Of a stretch of DNA of 8,657 nucleotides, positions 1 through 6,704 are shown one piece after another (position 1 is the first letter of the stretch; every line of letters starts with the position of its first letter). The position numbers and the translations under genes were made by a program. This DNA is from Candidatus Omnitrophota bacterium. Lineage in GTDB: Bacteria > Hinthialibacterota > Hinthialibacteria > Hinthialibacterales > JAKPRU01. The notes below the pieces were generated by a model. It was given only the letters and a program-made list of their open reading frames with translations. It did not search any database and was not told where the DNA came from. The DNA lies in NCBI GenBank assembly GCA_029557025.1, contig JAKPRU010000413.1:1-8657 (forward strand), read 5' to 3'.

Positions 1-1
1 A

Positions 2-991
2 ACGAATCGGCGGCTCGCGGAGCAAAATCTACCTCCCCTGACGGGTGAAGACAAGGATCGCGAGCGAAAAGAGGTCACGTTAGTCGAATGTATGGAGGCG
101 GAAATTCTTGACTATTCCGGCACACATATTCAATGGTATTGGAAGCAGACCGAGATTCCGCCGGTGCACGAGATCCGGGACCGACAATCCGCGGCCCGAC
201 GAATGATGGAACTTGCACAAACCTGGGATGACAATGCGCTATTCGGCTATACGGAAGCGCTGATCCATACGGATACCCAGACCGGCGTCGGACGCGACGA
301 GTTGATCCGGGCGGCTTTGGGCGGGAGACTTCAAGGAAGGATCGAACCGCATCCGCATTCCATAGCCGTCAGCTGGGAAGGAAATGAAAACCCGGACTTG
401 GCCCGACTGGTTTCCTATGCCGATGAAAAAACGTTGAAAGTGAATCTCTACAATTTCTCTACAAAAGCAGCCGAGATCACAATGCGGGTATGGCGACTGG
501 AAAAGGGGCGGTATGAAATCGCGATGGGGCCGGACCGAAAAGACGACGGGACAATCGACGGTAAGGAAACCTGGAAGCGAACCGAATTTCTTCGTCGCTT
601 CTCCACCGTGCCCCTGGAGATTCCGCCCCATCAAAATATGGCGCTCTGTGTGACACAGGTCGAGTCTCTGCCCGAAGAGAACGCCCTGCCGGACCTAGCG
701 ATCGGGAAGGAAGATTTGCGAGCGGTGGGCGGAAATACGCTGGAGGCCATCATCCACAATATCGGGGCCGCACCGGCAGAGAATGTGCAGGTAGAGGTTA
801 TTCGCCCGAACGGGAAAGTGGTGGCCTCCCAAACCATAGCGGAACTCGGCGCTCCGTCCGCTGATTTTGCTGCCCGCAGAATAACGCTTTCATTTCCGGG
901 CCTGAAATCCCCTGAGAAGCTGGGGATTCGCATCGATCCGAACAACGAGATCGCGGAGATTTTTGAGGAGAATAACGAAGTGTTGCCGTGA
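2..991 (+). CDS. Partial protein with C-terminal CARDB domain (5' end outside window)
   Basis: The reading frame is open from base 2 with no stop before the first ATG at 92, so the gene probably enters from the left edge and about 329 residues are visible. The last ~100 residues fit a CARDB (cell-adhesion related, Ig-like beta-sandwich) domain: it opens with LPDLAIGKEDLRAV, has a GNTLEAIIHNIGAAPAENVQVEV core and closes with the typical IDPNNEIAEIFEENNE signature. Before it lies another predicted beta-rich stretch (LKVNLYNFSTKAAEITMRVW), and before that a charged region containing WYWKQTEIPP and GVGRDELIRAALGG that I do not recognise. CARDB domains usually occur in exported or surface proteins, often as the last module of larger enzymes or adhesins, so export is likely but the N-terminus is not visible. 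The catalytic or main domain, if any, lies outside the window. It converges on the Gfo/Idh/MocA gene. Confidence 0.8.
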   Translation, partial: TNRRLAEQNLPPLTGEDKDRERKEVTLVECMEAEILDYSGTHIQWYWKQTEIPPVHEIRDRQSAARRMMELAQTWDDNALFGYTEALIHTDTQTGVGRDELIRAALGGRLQGRIEPHPHSIAVSWEGNENPDLARLVSYADEKTLKVNLYNFSTKAAEITMRVWRLEKGRYEIAMGPDRKDDGTIDGKETWKRTEFLRRFSTVPLEIPPHQNMALCVTQVESLPEENALPDLAIGKEDLRAVGGNTLEAIIHNIGAAPAENVQVEVIRPNGKVVASQTIAELGAPSADFAARRITLSFPGLKSPEKLGIRIDPNNEIAEIFEENNEVLP

Positions 992-1023
992 CGGCATTTT
1001 TGGGCATATCTATTTCGTGGAAA

Positions 1024-1047
1024 GGGGCAATCCCCCGTGGTTGCCCC
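1024..1047. repeat. Palindrome GGGGCAA/TTGCCCC, possible dispersed repeat or terminator stem
   Basis: GGGGCAA at 1024-1030 pairs perfectly with TTGCCCC at 1041-1047. One wobble and one further pair can extend it inwards, leaving a CCCCGT loop. It lies 33 nt after the CARDB gene stop and could help end transcription between the convergent genes, but no T-tract follows on either strand, so an intrinsic terminator is not well supported. From memory, the form GGGGCAA-N-GTGGTTGCCCC resembles a palindrome scattered through many environmental bacterial genomes. Confidence 0.5.
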
Positions 1048-1074
1048 AGAATCGCGTATGAGCCGAAACACCTG

Positions 1075-1112
1075 CTCTCCCCCTCACCCCAACCCTCTCC
1101 CGGAGGGAGAGG
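1075..1112. repeat. Pyrimidine-rich palindromic repeat (CCTCTCCC/GGGAGAGG)
   Basis: CCTCTCCC at 1094-1101 and GGGAGAGG at 1105-1112 form a perfect 8-bp stem with a GGA loop, preceded by a C-rich arm from 1075. Translated, this element gives peptides such as SPSPQPSPGGRGS, which I recognise as a very common spurious ORF product of a dispersed intergenic repeat in many bacterial genomes. It is non-coding here and lies between convergent genes. Confidence 0.7.
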
Positions 1113-1138
1113 AAGCACCTGTGCGCAAGAAGAGGAAA

Positions 1139-1166
1139 CGTCATTCCGGCGGAAGCCGGAATCCAG
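1139..1166. repeat. Palindromic repeat of the ATTCCGGC/GCCGGAAT (CATTCC...GGAATCCAG) type
   Basis: ATTCCGGC at 1143-1150 pairs perfectly with GCCGGAAT at 1155-1162 around a GGAA loop, and the unit ends in the characteristic ATCCAG. Spurious translations of it give SFRRKPESR on one strand and DSGFRRNDV on the other, both familiar from a widespread bacterial intergenic repeat. It ends 13 nt before the stop codon of the oxidoreductase gene. Confidence 0.75.
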
Positions 1167-1179
1167 GCTCTCACAACAG

Positions 1180-2253
1180 TCATTCCCCAATCTCTACCGG
1201 ATTCCCTGTTTGAATACTCTGATGTGCCGCACAAGCAATCTGGGTAATCGCCAGGGCCTCTCTGCCGGAGGGATATAATCCCTCCAACTCCGCAAGTGTT
1301 CCGCCTTTTTGTAAAAATAGAAGATTCTCCGCAAAATCGGCTATCGAGGAATAGAAATATCCTCGGAAGCGAAACCGGTTGTGTTTGTCCCGTTCGCGGT
1401 ATTTGATTCCGAGGTTCCAGGTTTTTGTTCGGTCGTTTTTCAGGCATCCGCGCGCGCCGCGATATTGCGAATCGCATTCAAAAATCCCTTCTGTGCCTAC
1501 CAGTTTTACCCCTTGGTGAACAACCGCTTCATACTGGTCCGGCAAGATCCAGCAATTATGGAAAGCGATATTCGCGCCGTTGGAAAACTGCACTTGCGCC
1601 TGGATGGAATCATAGGTATCGATTCCCATGGACAGGAGTTTCTTTTTCCAGCCGGTTGCGAAGACCCGGACCGGGTCCGGATTGTTCATGATCCAGCGCA
1701 CCAGGTCGTACATGTGGACGCCCAGGAACCAGGCAGGCGAGCTGTCTTTTGACCAGGACTTGAGCATATCGGCGGCGACCCAGAGCTGGTCCTCCATCCA
1801 GGCATATCCGTACTCGATCTCGCCGAATTTCCCTTCGAGAAAACACTCGCGCATTTCGATATGGTATGGGTCGAATCGTTTGTGGAAATCGACCTCCAAC
1901 AGAACTCCCTTTTCCTCGGCCTCGGCGATCAGTCGTTTACAGCCCTGCACGGTGATATCGAGCGGCTTCTCCACAAAGCAATGGATTCCACGGTTTAGAA
2001 TGGCCATCGCGATATCGTGATGCAGATGATCCGGCGTGGCAACCGTGACACCGTCCGGCTGTTCTTTGTCGAGCATTTCCCGATAGTCGGCATAAACCGG
2101 GATATTGAACTGATTTCTGCGTTTTTCGCGCAGATCATCCTTGACCTCCGCCAACGCAGCGAGCTGAATCTGACCACCTTCTTCAAGATCCTTGAAAACC
2201 GTCAGATGACTTTCACCATAGGTTCCGCCGCCGACAACACCGATGCGAATCAT
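1180..2253 (-). CDS. Gfo/Idh/MocA family NAD(P)-dependent oxidoreductase
   Basis: A complete 357-residue protein of normal length for the family. The N-terminus MIRIGVVGGGTYGESH carries the Rossmann glycine motif (G8, G10, G13). HCFVEKPLDI holds the family EKP motif (E95-K96-P97), whose lysine is normally catalytic. SPAWFLGVHMYDLVRWI gives the second conserved G-x-H-x-x-D motif (H180, D183) in the C-terminal alpha/beta substrate domain. No signal peptide is visible, so it is cytoplasmic. Members oxidise or reduce sugars, inositols and related polyols; the substrate cannot be read from sequence. The ATG at 2253 is chosen because AGGAGA lies 9 nt upstream; an in-frame TTG at 2274 would place that Shine-Dalgarno inside the gene. 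It is divergent from the pectate-lyase gene, 247 nt away, suggesting but not proving a shared role in uronate or sugar catabolism. Confidence 0.92.
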   Translation of the reverse strand: MIRIGVVGGGTYGESHLTVFKDLEEGGQIQLAALAEVKDDLREKRRNQFNIPVYADYREMLDKEQPDGVTVATPDHLHHDIAMAILNRGIHCFVEKPLDITVQGCKRLIAEAEEKGVLLEVDFHKRFDPYHIEMRECFLEGKFGEIEYGYAWMEDQLWVAADMLKSWSKDSSPAWFLGVHMYDLVRWIMNNPDPVRVFATGWKKKLLSMGIDTYDSIQAQVQFSNGANIAFHNCWILPDQYEAVVHQGVKLVGTEGIFECDSQYRGARGCLKNDRTKTWNLGIKYRERDKHNRFRFRGYFYSSIADFAENLLFLQKGGTLAELEGLYPSGREALAITQIACAAHQSIQTGNPVEIGE

Positions 2254-2262
2254 TGTCTCTAT

Positions 2263-2268
2263 TCTCCT
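2263..2268 (-). promoter_or_regulatory. Ribosome binding site of the Gfo/Idh/MocA gene (AGGAGA)
   Basis: Read on the minus strand, AGGAGA ends 9 nt before the ATG at 2253. It decides the start: the upstream in-frame TTG at 2274 has this motif downstream of it and is unlikely to be used. Confidence 0.7.
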
Positions 2269-2289
2269 GCGCAAAAATGTTTTGAAACA

Positions 2290-2314
2290 GACCCATCTCG
2301 CTTCGGAGCGGGTC
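2290..2314. repeat. Hairpin in the divergent intergenic region (CGCT-TCGG-AGCG core)
   Basis: CGCT at 2299-2302 and AGCG at 2307-2310 form a short stem around TCGG. GACC at 2290-2293 and GGTC at 2311-2314 extend it outside a 5-nt bulge. It lies about 37-61 nt upstream of the oxidoreductase ATG, so it could be in that gene's 5' leader or be another small dispersed palindrome. Function is unknown. The rest of 2254-2500 shows no convincing paired -35/-10 promoter on either strand. Confidence 0.4.
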
Positions 2315-2487
2315 GGGGTGATGGAGTTCTCTTCACCATAGCACGCTCAAGAATCCTCTTCCAGATTCTTGGACCGACACGACAGGAGACCACTCACTAT
2401 ACAGGGGATATCGCGGTATGGTATGTTCCGTCTGGTGCAACACAAGCGGATTGTCAACAAGGTAGCGGTGTCTTGCAGGGCCTGACC

Positions 2488-2492
2488 GGAGG
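2488..2492 (+). promoter_or_regulatory. Ribosome binding site GGAGG for the pectate-lyase gene
   Basis: GGAGG is 8 nt before the ATG at 2501, an ideal match and spacing. A second, weaker motif, GAGGAA at 2545-2550, lies 7 nt before an in-frame ATG at 2558. The two sites leave the start ambiguous: 2501 has the stronger ribosome binding site, while 2558 gives the more conventional signal peptide. Confidence 0.6.
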
Positions 2493-2500
2493 TACAGACT

Positions 2501-4030
2501 ATGAATGTCTATTTCGGCAGTCAAATCAAAGAAAAGACCGTTGCGAGGAAGATGCCTATGAAACGAATTCTGTCACCCATCCTTATGTTGTTTCTTTTTT
2601 CTACAAGCGTGTTCGCGGCGCCGACACGGGAAGACATCCTGGCTGCGACGAAACGGGCAACGCAGTACATGATGAACACCGTTTCGAATCGTGGCGGATT
2701 TTTGTGGAATTACTCGGAGGATTTTTCCGAGCAGTGGGGCGAGATTCCCGCGCGGAAGTCAATGATTTGGGTGCAGCGGCCGGGAACGGTAGGCGTGGGC
2801 GAAATCCTTTTACGGGCGGATCGGGTCACCGGAGACAGGGAGTATCTGGAATATGCCGAGCGGGTTGCGAATGCCCTGATTTATGGGCAGTATCCATCGG
2901 GCGGCTGGCATTACTTTATCGATTTCGATCCGGCAAGGACCCAGGAGTGGTACGAGCAGGTGGCCTCAAAATGCTGGGGCTGGGAGGAATTCTATTACAA
3001 CTACGAGAATTGCACGTATGATGACTACATCATGACCGATACCACCCGGTTCCTGATAGATATCTACCTTCTCACGCTCGATCCGAAGTATCGGGACCCG
3101 ATGCAGAAGGCGTTGCAGTTTTTCCTGGATTCGCAATATCCGAACGGCGCATGGCCGCAACGATTTCCGCCGCCCGATGAACGCGCGCCGGATCCCGATC
3201 CGCATTACACATTGTATTACACATTCAACGACGATGTGATACTGGGGAATATTGAGTTTTTGCTGGAGGCGTATGACAGACTGGGTGACCGGCGTTACTG
3301 GGATGCGGCGGTTCGCGGAATGGATTTTGTAGTGATTTCCCAGCAGGGGGCGCCGCAGGCAGGTTGGGCGCAACAGTACGATTTGGATATGAAACCGGCC
3401 GCGGCCCGCTCCTGCGAACCGGCGGCGATTATGCCCACAGAAACCTGCGCGAATATCCAGGCGCTTGAGAATTACTACAAGATTACCGGCGACAGAAAAT
3501 ACCTTCGCGGAATCCCCGATGCGATCCGATGGCTGGAACAATCGGTTCTTCCGCCGGACAAGACGATTGACGGGCATACCCATGCCATGTTTTATGAAGT
3601 CGGGACGAACCGGCCGCTGTTTGTTCATCGGGAAGGAACCACGATGGCAACCGGACGATACCTTGTCGATTACAATCCGGCGAATCTGATTCGGGGGTAC
3701 GGAACGCATGTCACGATCGATACAAAATCCTGCTGGAATGAGTATCGTCGTGTGGAGGCCTTGACCCCAGAGGAGGCCAAGGCGGAATACCGCGAACAAA
3801 AGGCGAAGGGAGCCGGTGTTCCCAAGGTCGCACCGGATGTTCTTGAAACGATCTTGAAATCACGAAATGAGAATGGGATTTGGACGGAGGAGTTTGAAAT
3901 ACAGAACTTCGATGATTACATGAACAATCCCCCCCGGAAGGTTCGGGGGTATTCGACGGCTACATATCTTGCGAACATGAAAGTGTTTCTGGATTTTCTG
4001 GAGAATGAAAAGGGACAGGTAAAAGAATAG
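2501..4030 (+). CDS. Exported pectate lyase, PL10 / Pec_lyase family
   Basis: 509 residues from ATG 2501, or 490 from ATG 2558. MKRILSPILMLFLFSTSVFA (residues 20-39) is a clear Sec signal peptide, with likely cleavage at VFA/APT, so the enzyme is periplasmic or secreted. The body matches PL10-type pectate lyases, alpha/alpha barrels that cleave polygalacturonate by calcium-dependent beta-elimination. Visible motifs are QYPSGGW (130-136), QYPNGAWPQRFP (212-223), YTFNDD (240-245), GWAQQYDLD (288-296) and ARSCEP (302-307). The acidic TFNDD residues and R303 are candidates for calcium binding and catalysis by analogy, not proven. I see no carbohydrate-binding module or membrane anchor. The short C-terminal part (about 410-509) is charged and less familiar. 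It is divergent from the oxidoreductase gene and convergent, 37 nt apart, with the coiled-coil gene. Related Pec_lyase proteins may act on other uronate polymers. Confidence 0.88.
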   Translation: MNVYFGSQIKEKTVARKMPMKRILSPILMLFLFSTSVFAAPTREDILAATKRATQYMMNTVSNRGGFLWNYSEDFSEQWGEIPARKSMIWVQRPGTVGVGEILLRADRVTGDREYLEYAERVANALIYGQYPSGGWHYFIDFDPARTQEWYEQVASKCWGWEEFYYNYENCTYDDYIMTDTTRFLIDIYLLTLDPKYRDPMQKALQFFLDSQYPNGAWPQRFPPPDERAPDPDPHYTLYYTFNDDVILGNIEFLLEAYDRLGDRRYWDAAVRGMDFVVISQQGAPQAGWAQQYDLDMKPAAARSCEPAAIMPTETCANIQALENYYKITGDRKYLRGIPDAIRWLEQSVLPPDKTIDGHTHAMFYEVGTNRPLFVHREGTTMATGRYLVDYNPANLIRGYGTHVTIDTKSCWNEYRRVEALTPEEAKAEYREQKAKGAGVPKVAPDVLETILKSRNENGIWTEEFEIQNFDDYMNNPPRKVRGYSTATYLANMKVFLDFLENEKGQVKE

Positions 4031-4067
4031 TCCGACCGGCTATGAACAAGGTGGAGGGCGGATTTCT

Positions 4068-4805
4068 TCAGAGCAGCGGTTTTTCGAGTATATGCCGGAC
4101 ATCCTGGTAGAGGATTTTTAATTTCGGCAGGCGTTCTTCCAGGGTCAACCGGGACAGTGCGCGTAATTCCTCCAATACTCGCTTGCGCTCTTTCGGGTCC
4201 AATCGACGGACAACCTGCCGGAGGATATCCTGCAAGGTTCGGTCTTCCATCCGATTGGATTGAACTTCCTCATCCAGCCGCTCTTTTTCGTCGAGGGCCT
4301 GGATTCCGATTCGCTGGAGTTCCGACTCGATCAATTCCAGTTTTCCCCGGGTTTTTTCAACTGCGGGAACGGCGGACGGGCGTGTTTCTCTGAGTGTTTC
4401 CAGCAATTGTTCGAAGGATCGGGATCCCAAAGAGACCATGAGCTTGTCGAGATTGCCTCGGATGCTCGACCAGAGGCGGAAGTTTTCCTGGTATTCACCG
4501 GCCCAGTGGTCGATTCGAATAGCCTGAGTGCGGTTTGTTTCGGTCAAATCGCCCTGAAGTCGAAGTCGTTCCAGTTCCCGTCGCATATCGACGAATACCG
4601 GCGCCATGGTTTGGAATTTCTTTTCTTGAAGTTCGACGCGCCAGGCGGCCTGCTGTTCTTCCCGATGCTTGATTCGTTGCTTTTCGGCGACTTCGGAGAC
4701 GGCACGTCCACGCGTTGCCAACTCTTCCATGGAAGGGACCCGGCGAATCGGAGCCGGTTTGTGTTTTTCCGGCGCGGGAGTTTTTGGAGTTTTGTTCTCA
4801 GTCAT
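4068..4805 (-). CDS. Unrecognised coiled-coil-rich cytoplasmic protein, coupled to the amidase gene
   Basis: 245 residues with no signal peptide or membrane segment. Residues 1-25 are a Pro/Lys-rich, probably disordered tail (TPKTPAPEKHKPAPIRR). Residues ~27-90 are highly charged and helical (EKQRIKHREEQQAAWRVELQ), residues ~100-140 form a mixed helical segment with WAGEY and LWSSIRGNLDKL, and residues ~145-245 are again helical and rich in E, R and L (LDPKERKRVLEELRALSRL). I do not recognise a family. The ATG overlaps the amidase stop by 8 nt (ATGACTGA), and no good Shine-Dalgarno precedes it, so translation probably depends on ribosomes finishing the amidase. This placement suggests a role tied to envelope or division. 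Unlike EnvC or NlpD amidase activators it lacks export signals and a LytM domain, so direct activation in the periplasm is unlikely. It is convergent with the lyase gene. Confidence 0.75.
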   Translation of the reverse strand: MTENKTPKTPAPEKHKPAPIRRVPSMEELATRGRAVSEVAEKQRIKHREEQQAAWRVELQEKKFQTMAPVFVDMRRELERLRLQGDLTETNRTQAIRIDHWAGEYQENFRLWSSIRGNLDKLMVSLGSRSFEQLLETLRETRPSAVPAVEKTRGKLELIESELQRIGIQALDEKERLDEEVQSNRMEDRTLQDILRQVVRRLDPKERKRVLEELRALSRLTLEERLPKLKILYQDVRHILEKPLL

Positions 4806-6576
4806 TGTTCGAAAGAGAAACGGTCAGTCGCTGTTGAAGAAAACCGATCACGCCGTCACAAATCGCCTGCGTGACCCGGTCCTGAGCCTCTGTGGAAAGA
4901 ATCCACTCTTCATCGCCCAAATGTGACAGAAAACTACACTCTACCAGGAAGCCGAGCATATCGGTAGAGCCACGAATGGGTTTGAAGTCGAAGCCTGTTA
5001 TGTATGCCCACGGCTCCAGGTTCGACAGACCGGCGAGCCGGTCGAAGACGGTTTTTGCGATCTGCTCGGAATGGGGATGATAGGAGTACACACTTACTCC
5101 CCGTGCAGAGGCCGGGTCTGTGCTTTCCCCGACGGTGTTGTTATGGATGGAAATGAGAATGTCCGCCCCGCTTCTTCGTGCGCGATTCACCCGTTCCTGA
5201 AGGGATACCGTTTCGTCCCCCTGTCGGACAATTACGGTTTCTGCCCCAAGGGAACGGATTTTCTGTTCCAGGCGAATCCCCAGCTCGCGGTTCAGGTCTT
5301 TTTCATATACCCCCGAAGAGGAGCGTGCTCCGACATTCCTGCCGCGATGGCCGGGATCGACAGCCACAACCAGGCCCCGCAGTCGTCCCTGCGAGAGGTC
5401 CGGCAGGTTGGGGGGCGCAAGGATTTCCAGGCAGAGCGTTGTTTTGTCGTAGTCGATCCAATATCCCCAATGGTCATGTTTCAATCCGATCACAAGGCAG
5501 CAGGTTCCATCGGAATCAGGATTCTCGCGAATGCTCGCGACAGTGCGGTCGCCGTACCGTTGCGTAATCCACCAGAGGTCCGACTTGGCGCCAAAGATTC
5601 GGAGCTCCAACCGGGGCGGATCGATCAGTTCGGTGATACGGTAAGGCAATCGAGCCGACAGGGGGATTCGAACAACAGTCCGGTCTTGTTTCAGCTCGGT
5701 ATTGATTGTCGTGAGAGCGCTCTTTGGGCGGGGAGTGCCATCGGGGAGACGGAGCACCGTGGCGGTATCGACGAAAGCGTGCTGCTGGGGCGATAATGCC
5801 ACCTCATAGCGGCTCCCCATCCGTCCCACTGCTTCCAGTCTCACTCCCGATGGAAGATCCCCATAGCGGGTCCGTCCATCGGCTGTGCGGTAAACGGGAA
5901 CCGGCTCCTCCGAGTGTGTCTCCAGAATGATGGGAGAACCCGTTCCCAGAAGAACCACAGGCCCTTTCGCCGTCGCGGTTGCTTTCTTATGTCCCTGCTC
6001 GCGGGTCAACTCGAATTGCACTTTTCCCTCATCAAAGGTTTCCCCGAATCGAAACATCAATTCGCCTTCGTAAATACCGGGGCTGGATTCGATCATCGCA
6101 ATGTCTTTGTGGGGCCCGATGGAACATGTGGCGATCCCGCCCGGACTCCCCCGAAACCGGACAGACAGGGAACCGGGAGGAAGAATCCAGAGCGGAGTTT
6201 GCGGAGAGCATGAATTGCTGTCGATCTGCCACGGTTCCGTGCTCATGGGGGAAGGGGGCGGATTGCGGGTGATAACCAATCGTGCGGTGGCGGAAGCGCC
6301 GTCGAGAACCGCCTCGGCGATCAGGACATTTTCTCCCACGGATAATGACAACAATCCCGCGAACGCTCCAATGGAGGAGGTCTCTCGCGGAATGCCATTG
6401 ATCGACAGAGTTGCGCCCGGAGTGGTATACCCCGCATATCGCATCTGTTCCAGCGATGTAGTTGTGTTCCTCTCCGGAAATGTGAAAGTGACTTTCAACG
6501 GCGCGGCGTCGGTTCCCACGCTCAGCAGGCATATCAGCCCAAGAAACACGGATAGTCTATGCGTAACTGTGATCAT
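4798..6576 (-). CDS. Multidomain exported N-acetylmuramoyl-L-alanine amidase (Amidase_3)
   Basis: 592 residues. Residues 1-24 form a signal peptide (hydrophobic VFLGLICLLSVG, likely cleavage TDA/AP). Residues ~26-104 look like an Ig-like beta-sandwich (YTTPGATLSINGI). Residues ~115-215 are another beta-rich region I cannot name. Residues ~224-276 resemble a bacterial SH3-like domain (VPVYRTADGR, GDLPSGVRLEAVGRMGSRYEV), and ~289-387 an AMIN-like domain that would target the enzyme to the cell wall. Residues ~402-583 are the catalytic domain, which cuts the bond between muramic acid and the stem peptide. The expected zinc ligands are H410 (DPGH), E425 (YEKDLN) and H478 (SIHNN), with catalytic E546 (LVECSF); all are present, so it should be active. 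The ATG at 6576 is the only reasonable start (in-frame TAA 24 nt upstream), although no strong Shine-Dalgarno is seen. It is divergent from mnmG and upstream of the coiled-coil gene. Confidence 0.93.
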   Translation of the reverse strand: MITVTHRLSVFLGLICLLSVGTDAAPLKVTFTFPERNTTTSLEQMRYAGYTTPGATLSINGIPRETSSIGAFAGLLSLSVGENVLIAEAVLDGASATARLVITRNPPPSPMSTEPWQIDSNSCSPQTPLWILPPGSLSVRFRGSPGGIATCSIGPHKDIAMIESSPGIYEGELMFRFGETFDEGKVQFELTREQGHKKATATAKGPVVLLGTGSPIILETHSEEPVPVYRTADGRTRYGDLPSGVRLEAVGRMGSRYEVALSPQQHAFVDTATVLRLPDGTPRPKSALTTINTELKQDRTVVRIPLSARLPYRITELIDPPRLELRIFGAKSDLWWITQRYGDRTVASIRENPDSDGTCCLVIGLKHDHWGYWIDYDKTTLCLEILAPPNLPDLSQGRLRGLVVAVDPGHRGRNVGARSSSGVYEKDLNRELGIRLEQKIRSLGAETVIVRQGDETVSLQERVNRARRSGADILISIHNNTVGESTDPASARGVSVYSYHPHSEQIAKTVFDRLAGLSNLEPWAYITGFDFKPIRGSTDMLGFLVECSFLSHLGDEEWILSTEAQDRVTQAICDGVIGFLQQRLTVSLSNND

Positions 6577-6606
6577 GAGAGACAGAGAAAGTTTTTCCTG
6601 TTACGG

Positions 6607-6625
6607 GGCGGGATACAGACCCGCC
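6607..6625. repeat. Palindrome GGCGGG/CCCGCC in the amidase-mnmG spacer
   Basis: GGCGGG at 6607-6612 pairs with CCCGCC at 6620-6625 around a 7-nt loop. It lies 31 nt upstream of the amidase ATG, inside the divergent spacer. It could be an operator, a leader hairpin or another small dispersed palindrome; the sequence alone does not decide. Confidence 0.4.
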
Positions 6626-6658
6626 GCTATGGTCCAATATCGAATAACCAATCACTCC

Positions 6659-6667
6659 TGATACTAT
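6659..6667 (+). promoter_or_regulatory. Possible extended -10 element for mnmG (TG-A-TACTAT)
   Basis: TG at 6659-6660, one base, then TACTAT at 6662-6667 matches the extended -10 pattern with four of six bases of TATAAT. It would place a transcription start near 6674, about 30 nt before the mnmG ATG. No convincing -35 hexamer is seen upstream, so this is tentative. Confidence 0.3.
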
Positions 6668-6704
6668 ATCGCCATGGCCGTTGAACTCATGGGAAAGAGG
6701 GCGG

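Noticed and set aside
988..1278. Small plus-strand ORF after the CARDB gene
   Set aside because: Its translation consists mainly of the familiar spurious peptides of the dispersed repeats (SPSPQPSPGGRGS, SFRRKPESR), then antisense oxidoreductase sequence.
2212..2340. Nine-base direct repeat TTCACCATA at 2212-2220 and 2332-2340
   Set aside because: One copy is within the oxidoreductase coding sequence and the flanks differ; it is too short to support a site-specific element.
2436..2477. Imperfect inverted repeat TGCAACACA / TGTCTTGCA upstream of the lyase, considered as an operator
   Set aside because: The arms are 24 nt apart with a mismatch, and no promoter can be placed beside them; chance is a sufficient explanation.
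2017..3021. Plus-strand frame spanning the oxidoreductase, the spacer and part of the lyase
   Set aside because: It runs antisense through one real gene and out of frame through another, and its sequence shows no domain or consistent character.
2966..3799. Long antisense reading frame opposite the pectate-lyase gene
   Set aside because: It lies wholly opposite a well-supported gene, its product is Arg/Ile-rich with no recognisable motif, and it has no credible ribosome binding context.
3931..3949. CCCCCG/CGGGGG stem considered as a terminator
   Set aside because: It is inside the lyase coding region about 80 nt before the stop, encodes ordinary residues (PPRKVRG) and is not followed by a T-tract.
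5071..5796. Long plus-strand reading frame opposite the amidase catalytic region
   Set aside because: It is antisense to the conserved zinc-binding amidase domain and low in recognisable protein features; explained as a by-product of the GC-rich coding pattern.
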